From Struthidea cinerea (Eukaryota > Chordata > Aves > Passeriformes > Corcoracidae): 64,000 bases of DNA. A program made the translations under genes and the position numbers. Location of the stretch: the NCBI GenBank assembly GCA_013397865.1, contig VZTI01002052.1, forward strand, positions 197,966 through 261,965. Reading direction: 5' to 3'. Below, in pieces: positions 27,501 through 39,500 of the stretch. How positions within the stretch are numbered: position 1 is the stretch's first letter; each line of letters starts with the position of its first letter. A model generated the notes under the pieces. It saw nothing but the letters and a program-made list of their open reading frames with translations. It was not told where the DNA came from and searched no databases.

Positions 27501-30500
27501 ATCCATCACTGTGGTCATCTGAAATAGCTGATGTTTCACTTTTTTGATAAAATCAGTAAGAGGGAAAATGTTTTTCTGTGTCTCAACTCCTTATTATATG
27601 TTCCAGTACAGCCAATCTCAAGTAAATCATTTTCCGTGTTTGACAGCTGAGAAGAGAGTCTGGAATGAGACTGCTTGCAGGTGCCTTCCCAGCACCAGTT
27701 TTCCCAGTTGCTGATTGAAACACTTATCCTTCTGATTCTCTCTGATCTTCTAAAATAAGATTTTTCTGAACTAAAATAAGTGGGTTTTTTTCTTATAATT
27801 GAAGGTTTTTTCTTTCCTTTTTAAGTTCATCCAAAAACCCCGGAAAAGTTAACTGTTACTGGAAACAACTCTACAAGCATCCAACTGCGCTGGCTTATAA
27901 ATGGCAGCTTTGCTGGGATCAGGCTTCTGTGTCAAATTGAAATTAGCAGTGGTCACTCCGAGAAAAGACTGGTAAGTGTTGCTTTTAAAAGATCAGCATT
28001 TGTGCCAAAAAAATATCTTTTTCACTGAACTAATCACATTTCAAATTCTTTTCTCACTAAGAGCTTCATTCTGATGATCTTATTAAATCATGAATGTAGT
28101 AATGAGTAGAAGTTCATTTACTAAAATCAAAAAACTTCCTGCTCATCTCTGTTATTGCCTATTTTGGGTGGTTTTGGTTTGTTGGTTGGTATGTTGGTTG
28201 GTTGGTGTTTTTTTGTTTTGAACACTAGAGAAAAGTCAAATTACACACCATGTTATTTGGTACTTGAACAGGGTGCATAGTGCTTTATGCTGACCTTTTA
28301 GGTAACAGTCCTTATGCTCTGTCCTTCCTGGTGCAAGCTGTATTAACACACTCTTGTTCCAGGATGCATTGCTGCCCTGCAGACTTCCGCAGTGGCTGTT
28401 TCAGATCTTGCAGTCTGCAGCTGAATTTCTCCCTTTATTATTTCCCCTCAGAGAACGGTTCATTTGTTTGCTGTCAGCAGTTGACATGCATGTGGCCATA
28501 ATGGGCAGCTGCTAAACCTGTCATATCTCAGTGACGTAGAGACAGTATAGGGAAGGATTCTCCTGTGGGATGTATCAGTAGCTAAACCCCAGTGAGGACC
28601 TCTGCAGCAGGACAGAAGCTGCTGTTCCTGGGTGGGGTTCAGATTTTCAGCCATTCAGGCTTCCAGCTGCTGCCTGGTGCTCTGCATCACGGACTGGAGC
28701 TGCGTATTTACTCTGCTGACTATCAGAGGAGCTTAGGATACTAATTTATACACCAGCATCAGATACTGGGTGTAGGTGGTGTGAATATATCCTCTTCTGT
28801 TTTGCCTGACTTAGCCCGGGGTGACCTGTCCCCCTGAGGAAGCCTAATGAGAAGTGCATTTTCAGTTGGCCTGAGATTTACTCCCAGTTTATTTGTGTGT
28901 CCATCTCAAGCAGGCACATATTGAATTCTCAGGTCTTGGTACACAGAGCCTGAATTTGTAATTTGAGCACATTAACCTCAGAAGCTTCTTTTTGCAATGC
29001 TTGTTTGATTTTTAGCAGTATTCTGTTACCCTCTGCATTTAGTTGCCAGCTGGGCACAGCTGTTAAGCACAGCCTTGAATGACGTAAATCGAGTCACAGA
29101 AATGATGCAGCTAAGACTTAAGATAATCATTATGTACATGCTTCCAAAATAATAGGTTGCATGCTCTGTAAGAGTATTTTTAAAATACTTTCAAAGCACT
29201 TAATGAGTGCAGAAGCCTTAAGCTTTCATATTTTCTCTGTAATTACATGTGTCAAGTAATACCAGAGATTAGGTACTACAAAAGGAACTCAGGTATTTTT
29301 GGAATACGCAGCTCCAGACCTGGGGCATGCACTCATTTGTGAACCCTGCTGCTGGATCAGTCATCTGTGGTAGTGGGAGAGGGTCAGGACTTACGCTTCC
29401 ACGGCGGTTTGATTCCCTGTACCTGTATCAGAGCCTGCAGCCACAGATATTTCGTATGCAGCAAACAGCTTGGCAGAAGCTTTTATAGCTTTGTTATATG
29501 GTCGCTGGTTGCTTAAAAAAAAAACTCCAGAAGTTCTCTCTCACAAAAGTAGCTGTGAAATTGTTATTGAGTTTTACATGGCATTTTGAGGATGTTTTCA
29601 GAAGCATTTCCATCCGTATGAGAGATTGTTGGCTTTTCTAGTATTTTTCAAGTTGTCATTTGGCTTTAGAAATGCACAATTGGTTGCATCTTAAAGTCAC
29701 TTGGAGCCCAGTTTTTGGCAGCTGTGATGCACATGTGTTATAATTAGATTCAGTAAAAAAATATTCCCAGGCTTAGGGTTTCTTTAAGTAATTGTAAAAC
29801 AGAAATGCGGTATAGAATCATGCCACTTTAAGAATAATAAGAGAGACTATTCCTGTCAAAGGAGCTGTGAACTGAGTTCACCTGGGTAAAACCTGGGTAC
29901 CATCTTTTGAAGGAAAAATTAAGGAAGCAGACTGCATGGTAAACATCTTGCTCAAACAGACTGTCTTTAGTGTACTTCTGTGCCTGTCTGGTAGGAAAAA
30001 CGCCTTTGTCCCACAGTCTAATGTGCATGTGCTCAGTGGAAGTGCAGGTTCTGAATACCAGAGGTGAAATCCTGGCCTGCCCCATGTGAGCAGTTTTGCT
30101 GCATATGGGACAGAGGGGGGCTGAATGGGATAGATGGGAAACAGCCACCTGCTACTTTGTGCAGAGCTCAACCTGTTGAAGGCTCATCAGTGTTGCGTCT
30201 CCTTTTCACACTTTCCATCTCAAAGGTGCTGCCTACTGTCATGCTTCAATCTCTTTCTATACAGCCTTTATTTTGGTGGATCTCTGAAGTTTTTTTCATT
30301 GGCTAGGGTGACTGCATAGGAAATATTTTTATTTTTCACTATTTTCTTCATAGGGCTTGACTGCAGCTTTCACACTGTCAGTATTCTTGGGGGAAAAAAA
30401 AAAAACACCTTTTTAGGTGTTGACTAGCAGCATAATCAAGAAGAAAAAAATACATGTATCATGTCAATTTCTGTAAATTTTTAACAGCACAATGTCTCCA

Positions 30501-33500
30501 TGCCTGGTGGGAAATCCTCAAGTTACACAGCTCAGCTGAATGCATTGTACCCAAACACCAAATACCAGGTCAGGGTACGCTGCTCGGCTGCTGACCACTT
30601 CTGGAGGTGGAGTGACTGGAGCAGGGGAGTGGAGCAGACAACATCAGAAGCCCGTAAGTTCATCTATCTCTTGATGATAAAATGTTGGATTTGTGAAGAC
30701 ATATATTTTAAAATTAGTCATCTAAAAAAACCTAACTTTTTAATAGATGGTAAATTGTCTACTATGCAACTGGAGAAAAAAAGTTCCACTCTTATTTTTT
30801 TATTTAGCTCCTTCAAGAGGACCAGATATCTGGAGAGAGAGAAGTCCTTCTGGAGAAAGCCTAAAAGTCTTCTGGAAGGTAGATAGGACACTTAAAAGAA
30901 TATGTAATGTAATTGTACAAAAAGCTATTTACTTACACTTTTATAAATCAGTGAAGTTTATAGTCAACAGCTGCTTCACCTAGAGAGCTCCTCTCTTTAT
31001 CTGGCTGCTGGGCTGGCTAGCTCAGGGCTGAGATCCCGAATTAGCTCAGCAAAGCAGCAGTCAATAAGCCAGACTGCTTTTCTAAACTTTTTATAGAACC
31101 ATCCATTGAGACAAGTATTTTTCCCCAAATGAGAATGTTATTAAAGTTATATAATTGAAACATTGCATTGAGAAGCATTTCACATGAAGAATTAGATTTT
31201 TATACATCTGAGTTGAAAATTAAAAACTTAGGAACTTACATGTTAATTCTCAAAGTCACACTTGAGTAACTTTTTTGCCTTGTAGTCTTATACAGTCATC
31301 AGACTAGATCAGGAACAGTAAATTCATATTACCCTATGTCTTCTTCTGTAGATTGCATTTTGATTTTAATGCGCTCTTTGTCTGTCATAGCCCTTATCCC
31401 TTTCTGAAGCCAATGGAAAAATAGTGTCTCATGAAGTGTCCTGCTACCTGCTAGAGACACTACTGGAGCATAAAGTGGTCACTGAACCCTCAAACAGCGC
31501 TGAGATAAAACTTGGAAAAAGTGATTGTGTAATTAGTGTTGTAGCCAAAAACCATGCGGGCTCATCTCCCCCCTCAAGGATAACAAGCGTGGAACTTCCA
31601 AGTGGTGAGTGCTCCCAGCTGAGAGTTAAACACCTTCAGAGCTTGGGGAATACCTGGGAGAGTTAGTTTATTGAAAAATAATGCTTTGTTTGTTTGTGTT
31701 AATTTCCCCACATAAATCTGCTGGGCAGGGAAAAAAATGCTGCTTTGCTTTTAGTGTGGTGTCTCACCAATTAATTGTGCTCTTTACATAAAATAAACAT
31801 GATAGTGTGCAGTCTTTGCAGCTATTTGCTCTTTTCTGGAGACCTCTCAGGAACAAGAAGAATGAGGCTTCAAAAGCATTGGTCTAGTCCCCTGATGTTT
31901 AAGGAGCTCAGTTTGTTTCTGTGTGTTCTTGTTGAGACACTGAGAAGTGTTACATGCTGAAGAGATTCAGAAGTTTTGGAGGTGTTGTGTGGCTTTTTGA
32001 AGTGAGAATTGTCAGTTCAATGCCTATGAGCTCTGCAGGAGAATATTAATTGGACTGGTTGGTAAAGTGTTGGCATCCTTGTGCTACAGAGCTAGTGTTT
32101 GAAAGGGATGTAGGGCTTTAGCTTCCCAATTAAAACACTGCCACTCTTGCTGAGGGTTTTGTCAAGGGAAGTAGCTGAGCCAGATAATGATTTTCTGCTC
32201 CTAAGACTGAGCTTGGAGAGTGGATAATATTGTGAAGTGGTTATTGAGAGTCCACACTTCCCTGCACGCCAGAAAGTGTAATCTCCCAAAGCCCAAACCT
32301 TTAGCTCCAGATCTGGCTGATGCTCTGCAGGGAGGACAGATTTACACAGCAAGGCCCCTCTCTGCTTGTTTGCCAGGAGCATTCATGGGTCTGCTTCTCC
32401 TTGCCCACGTAGAGAACAGGTGTCACAGTTGCTTGTCTGGCAACTCAGGTTCTGATAAGACATGGCCATCTCTCATAGGAAGAAATCGGTTTTGGCTCAG
32501 ATTCACAGTGAGATGAAAAAACAAGTTTGTTACTGTGTGCAGGAAAACCACTGTATATAATGTTTATTGTGCTTCTCCAAAACAAACAATCTCAGAATGG
32601 GTCTGGTTGGAAGGGTGCACAGTGAGTTTTCTGATCCAACCTCCCCACTCAAAGAGGGTCATCCCGGAGCACACAGCACAGGATTGTGTCCAGATGGTGC
32701 TTGGGTATCTCCAGTGAGGGAGACTCCACAGCTTCCCTGGGCAGCCTGTTCCAGTGCTTGGTCACTGCACAGTAAACTTCTTCCTCATGTTCAGGTGGGT
32801 CTTCCTGTGCATCACTTACTGCCCGTGGTCTCTTGTCCTATTGCTCAGCACCACTGAGCAGAGCCTGGTCCCTCCTCTGACCCCTCCCTGCAGACACTGA
32901 CAGACATTGACAAGGTCCCCTCTCAGTCACCTCTTCTTCAGACTCAGCCTTTCCTCATAAGAGAGATGCTCCAGTCCCTTAAGCATCATTGTTACCCTCC
33001 CCGGGACCCACTCCAGGAGATCCCTGTCTCTCTTGTCCTGAGGAGCCCAGAAGTGAGCTCAGCACCAGTGGTAATGCCTTGTAGTATATTCTTAGTCTGC
33101 CCATTGGAGGGAAAAGTAATTGTGTGGGACAGTTGATTTGAATGCTTTTACAGCTTTCCTTCAGCAGAGAAAGAACGAGGCTCTGGAAGTCAAAGAAGTC
33201 TCTGTAATAGGTTTGTGATATGGGATAGCTGATGGCAGCTAGAGCTTTGCATTCATTTACAGCTTTCTCTCAGATGTCTGAGGTTCCCTTTGGTGTTACC
33301 TAACTTGTACTCATTAAAGATTTGCTCCTGAGTTGGTATAGGAATTGAATCACTGACTGGAGTCATAAAAGATGACTCATTCAAAGAACTGGATGACATT
33401 TTTGCCCAGACATCTTTTCTGGCTGCTTCCTGTATGCAGTCTGTAAGTGCTTTTAATGTCCATAAGAAAGCAGAGGATCTGAAGCTGTAGATCTGCTGAG

Positions 33501-36500
33501 GTTTTCTGAAAACTGAAAGCACAAACAAAGGATACTGTGCCATAATTAATTTGTCACTGTCTCTGAAAAGTGCTCTGTAGAGAGTTGGGGCATATAATCT
33601 GTCTGATCCAGGCTTCCTTACCACAGTAGGGCTCTAGTGCTAGTAGTTATTTGTTCTTCTAGTCTAGGTTGCAACTATAAATACACCAAAATGAGCAGTA
33701 CTGCCCATGGTGAATTTCTAGTCATGTAGCTCAGGAAATAAGATGGAGTGTGGTGTATATAAGTATTTTTTAGACGCTATGTGCTTACTGTCAGTAAAAG
33801 CTCTTTTCTGTAAATAGAAAAATTAAAGCCTGCTAATTAGAAACATGATCTTTTCCAGCATCATAGAAATGTAGCTTCACTGGATGCGTAGTAGTTTTTC
33901 TGGGGAAAGTATCAAAACCATTGCGGAGTTGATTTGCTTTTTTTATTCATGTGTCTTTTTCTTGCCATGAGCAAGCTACAAAAGGATTGTATACTTAACT
34001 GTATGTTAAGATTATTTAGAAATAGACAGTCCTTCGACATTCACAGCACATCTGTGAGAGTAAAGTTGTCATAGCACTAATTCTTAAAAACTGTCCTTGC
34101 CCTTCAGCCTTCCATAGTTTATGGCTTTAATAAAATGAAATAATAGACTCAATGGGGAGCATAAATGAGAACACTGAAAAAGGAAAACTGAAACCCTGAG
34201 ATTGTTTTCGCAGATCTGTCATGGGGCCACCGCTTTTGTGGTGGCCTTTGGAAACCATCCCTTAACTCTGCGGGGTACCATCTGATGGACAGCCATGGAG
34301 GGCAGCTGCAGGAATCGGAAGCTGTTCCCAGATCTGATCACTTCAAGGGCAGCTAAACCTTTGATAATCAGAAGCACGGAAAATAGACTAAAGGCAGAGC
34401 TTTTTTTTTTTCTTTCTTTCTTGTATAATTTACCCTTGGTAGAAGCCTCCATAAAGTTCACCAGGGACACAATTATTGCTGTTGATTCTTCATGAAAAAT
34501 GGTTGTCTGTGGTTGGGCGAGTGACAGCAAGACACTTTGAAAGAAACACAAAGCAAACCATTTGATGAAACGACAGCAGGAATTTATAGCTGGAGGCTCC
34601 TGCCAAATTGGTGTCAATTCATATTTGAGCCTGACATCTGCTGTAAATCCTTACCTTGAAAAAGTGCCTTTTAAGCCAGTCCTGAGCTGCTGCATTTCTC
34701 GTCATCATACTTAAGGCTGGCTGAGGGATTTGCTGCAGGCTATGTCTGATTCTGAGCACTCCAGAAAGCTCAACTGAGTGCACTGCTTCAAATTTCAGTT
34801 TGCACGTGCCTCTCGTTCTTAGAAATGACTGCCGTTTATAAAGCCATTGTGCTCTGTCTGGAAGGCTTTCTTTCATCTTGGGCTATAGAGAAGTGTCTGG
34901 TCTTTGACGGATTTTTTGTGTCATCTTTGTTGCAGACAATGTCACAACAGATCAGGCTGTGGCAATGGGGAATGGAATTAATATTTCTTGGGATTCTTAC
35001 CCAGACGTGACCTGTGGCTACATAGTAAAATGGTGTCGTTCATCTGGGTCTGAACCCTGTAGTGTGGACTGGCAGAAATTTCCTTCAAATACAACAAATG
35101 CAGTGATAAAATCTGGTAAGTCAGAAATAATTTCTTGTGAGTCTTTCTGGTTGAGACCCTGAGCAGCAAGTGGAATAAGAGCAGCACAAAGCTATAGGTT
35201 GCAGATTGTTCAATTGCTGTGTAAGTGTGTAAATAAATGAAAGTCTTCTTGGTACTGTGTTTATTTTAATTTCTTACACAGTCTTGCCAAATCCAAATAT
35301 CAGTCTTGACTTAACTTCTATCATCCTGTGTTTATTAACTGCTTTGAAATTACATCTTCTAGCTGTACCCCATGATTTCCTAACTCAGCCTAATGCATAA
35401 TGGTTAATCTAGAGTTTGGGGTTTTATTTGGATTCTAAGCATAAACAGTGCTGCTCAGGATGGGAGAAGACTAATCCGTTGTTTTTACATGAGGCAGATT
35501 TTTTTAAGTGTGACCTCCATGTGTTGGCTTGCTGTCAACTATTGAAATTTCCTGGAACAGGGCACATTCCAGGTCTCTAGATGCTGGTGGGCAGATCAGG
35601 GAAATGAATCTCAGCTGTGGTGGGACTAGTAGCAGCAGAAGAGGAAAGAGAGAACCCATTAAAGATGTAGGATTTTTATCTCTACTGTCTATAAGGGTAT
35701 ATATTTGCTTTTTAGAAGAATTTAGTATTAAAGTCTCCATTCACGAAAACAACTTGGGGCTGTGTACATGGGAAAGTTGAGGGGGAGTGGGACCTGGGAG
35801 GGTGGGAGCAGTATGTTTTTCTGTCTGTAATTACAACGCTGTGTCCATGTTGTTTTCGTTTGTGCTAGCTAGAGATTGCTTTTTTTTAAGCAGACAATAC
35901 TACGTCTGTCCAATGATGCACTGCTTTACTCCTGAGCTCTTCCTTGGGATGGTTCTTGCACAATGTGACTCTTGTGTGACTTACCCAGCTGCTAGGGCTG
36001 GCTCAAGCTGGGAAATCCACCTCGCTCTTAGTCTTGCTGGGAGAATCTCTCAGGCTGGACTTGAACTCTTGCAAAACCCATTTGACTTCTGTATAGTTTC
36101 ACAGTGGCATCTTGTTTAGAAAAAATCTTGAAAGTAGTGTACAGCCCTGACTTGAGAAAATCCTAGAAAGTGATAAAGTATTTACACATTATAGGATCAA
36201 ACATCTGTGTTTCCATCAAAGACACGAGAAGCATAAATTTGATGACTATCTGTGTTTTGTAAAGTCAGTTCAGGACTGAAGTTCATTGCTAAGTTGCTTC
36301 ACTGTCACTTTTGAGAGTTTTCTGCATATCTTTTTTGCTCCAGTAAGCCTGGTTATTTCAAAATACATTTGTATTTCTGAGGAGGCAGGATCTACACGGC
36401 TGCTGTGGGAGGAAAGGAAGGGTATTATTTCTGGTAACTTCAGTTTGTGTTTCCCCATGGAAAGGGCAGTTTATGCAATTTGAGTAGCTTGTTTTGAATC

Positions 36501-39500
36501 CTTTTTCTTTAGTACTAAACTTTTTCTGGAAGCTAGATTTGGTTACTGCTTCTAAGCCACATCTGATGGCACAGCTTTTGTAGAAATTAGAAGTAGGGAT
36601 GGTATTTATACCATTATACTTTGAAATTTTTAATGCATATTTATATGTCTGCATTATGTGAAATCTAAAAGTGTCATTCTTCAGAAGTGAAATATTCTTA
36701 CAGCAATTTTCTCTTGCAGGTCTGTTCAAACCTGGCGTGCGATACAACTTTTCACTGTATGGCTGCAAATCCACTGGATATCAGTTATTGAAAAACATAA
36801 CTGGGTATATGAAAGAGCTGCGTAAGTGCACTTTTATCACTCAGGATCTCTGCAAAGTGGACTTAGTCTGTGTCTATTTTTAGCTCAGTGTTGGCAGAAG
36901 AAGACTGAGACCAGAATCCCAATGCAGTACTACTGACTTCTGTTTGTTCTCTGTGTATAACTGTGATACATTTCTCCAGCCACTTCCAGTTCCAAGCATA
37001 TGCAATAACCCTGTGTTCTCCAGCTTGTGCGGTGGCACAGAGTGTCACAGCAATTCACAGCCAGAATTTGAACCACATGGCTGTGGTCCCTTCTGCAGGA
37101 CAGAAGGCAACTTTTTTGATTCGTCAAGTCCAAGTAAACTTCCAAGCACATTTGGTACAGCTCAGCAAATACAAAAAGTATCCATAATATTTCTGTTTGA
37201 AAGCACTTCTTAGATCCCAACTAGATCATAGAGCACAAACCACCTTGAGAATTGCACTGGTATTCTGTCCCACACCAACCCTGTCTGGGTAACTGGGGTT
37301 TGACCCAGTGCTGAGCTTTGCTGGCCTGAAGATGCATTAGTGTTTCAATGCTTTCTGTTCCCAGGTGTCTGAACATTACTTTACCCTTTAACACCACAGC
37401 TGTATTGTATTGTATTGTATTGTAACTACAGCACCCATTTCACTTTGAAGTTCAATGTGTTTTCTGCTAAAATAGTTTGCTTGGAAAACTGAGCTGCTGA
37501 CATAATCTGAGTCCTTGGAAATGATGTTGTTTATTTCATTGCTAAGGTTGAAGGTGAGGTTAAGGCAATTTTACCAGAAACTCAATTTTAAGCCATTTGT
37601 ATCTCTGTAAAAATTCTGAACAGTTTCCCAGAAGAGTTTTCCATATGTGCTGTGAACAGATCAGACAGAAGCTTTCAAGATATGAAGACTTTGAGGGACT
37701 AAAAATGCATTGAATGTGCAGAAGAAACTAATTAGGAACTGAGAAATGCACAAGAGCATAGATTTATTCTAAAACTTCAGATTTGCCTTTGGGACAGATA
37801 CTCATCAGGAGATAAATGGATGCATTCTTAAACATGAATTCAGCCCTGCTGGATCAAAGCCAAATGTCAGACTAAGTCCTGGTGCACATGACCTTATGCA
37901 TTATCTGCTGTAGTGCTTTCTGTAGGCTTCAGGTGTTAGAATAAGGACTTGTAAAAACTGCTGAGAGTAGTTCTTTTAAGCTGAGATGGAGTTCCGTGGT
38001 AGGAATGTAGAGTTTGTTTAGTTTTAAGACAAGCTATGAAGTCACAGAGTTAAAGCCTTTAAAAGCTAATTTGTATCCTCTGAAAGTTTATACAATCTTT
38101 TGGGGTTTGTTGCAGGGAGAAGGGTATTTACACATATGGGTCTGTAAGAAGGCTGACCAAAGAGAAATTTTTCTTCTAGCACCCCTTAGCAGATAATACT
38201 GCAGTAATTAATGAGTCCAACATAGCTGTATTTTTGTAGTATCTTCTGCTAAGTCTTTCACATGTACTTTACAGTGAGGAGTCTTGAGGAAAAGGTTGGG
38301 AAATGCTAGCCCGAAAATAAAACTGATTAAATACTTACATGGTTTTGGCATTTAATGATAAGGTAATTTCTTACTAGTTTCTTCCTTCATAATTCTTCCT
38401 ACAGCTCCAAAAACTGCACCAAATTTTATTGTTGAAGAAACTTCTTCAGATTCTATATTGGTAAAATGGGAAGACATTCCTATTGAAGAATGCCGAGGGT
38501 TTTTAAAAGGTTATCTTCTTTCCTTTGCAAAAGGTGAAAAAGATGCTTTAAAGCCTAGACTTTCAGAATCAGGTAAATGAATTGTATAGATTCCAACTTC
38601 CTTACTTACATCTTTCTTTTTTGTTTTTTAATAGTTTCACTTTAATAAAAAAGAGTCTTTAATAATAATTCAGTTGCATTACTCACTGTTATAATTGGTC
38701 CCTGATATGTGACAAAGGCATTTAAAATAATCAGCTCCTTGTGTGGTTAGCGCAGTTGTTTTTTAATATAAAGCAAAAGTTGGAGAAAACATTGTCTCAC
38801 TGGGGCCATAAAGTAATGCAGTGACTAAGTGGCAATGTGTCATGCTGTCCCCTGCTCAGATAGCCTGGGCAGATGAGGCGGGGAGGTTACATGGCTATAT
38901 TTAACGGGGTATATTCTTCCAGTGCCTGTTCTGTCAGGAGTGAAGGCTGACTCACATTCATAAGAGGACAAGCAGGGGGGTAAGGAAATGAAGTCAATCT
39001 GCAGCAGCAGCACCACACTCCTGTGCTGTTTGGTGCTGTGTAAGCAAGCAGCATTGCTAGGGTTCTTTATTTCAGTTTTCCTTTACATGGACTGTTCTTC
39101 AGGTTTCATATGCTCACTTCATGAAAGTTCTGCAAAAGCTGAGGTTGTCTGTTTGAATCCTTTCTTACAAAGTTATGTTTTTCTTACTGCTTCCAAACAA
39201 ACAGGGAATCCAGAACTTAAAGTTAACAATATCACTGACTTAACAAAGAAGTCTATGAAAATACTTGATCTTCAAGGCAAAACAAGTTACCAGCTGGAAC
39301 TACAAGCTTACACGGCTGGTGGGTTGAGCCCTCCAAACAGCCTCTATGTGGTGACAAAGGAGGACTGTAAGTTGATTTTCCCTGTTCAGACATATCCCTG
39401 TCTTTAGCACAGGGGCTGTACAATGTATATAAAGCTGAGCTTATTTTGTTGGTTTGTGGGTTTTTTTTCTCGTCCTGTAGGTAGTTTGGGCCTACAATCT

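Larger units (their letters stand above)
31605..34935 (+). other. LIFR intron C12-C13 with one CR1 copy
   Basis: The largest intron between coding exons here. It contains a CR1 fragment at about 32.6-33.1 kb. The rest shows no exon or RNA gene I can support. Several minus-strand open frames of 85-132 codons occur at 33.2-34.9 kb but have no recognisable protein features and are treated as chance. Confidence 0.75.

Noticed and set aside
33253..33624. 123-codon open frame on the - strand inside a LIFR intron
   Set aside because: No domain recognised. In a 64-kb window read in six frames, several frames of this length are expected by chance. A protein search with no hit would confirm.
34219..34876. 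Two adjacent - strand open frames of 132 and 85 codons
   Set aside because: They are in different frames, are not joined by plausible splice sites, and have no family features. A conserved noncoding element is possible but cannot be tested without alignment.
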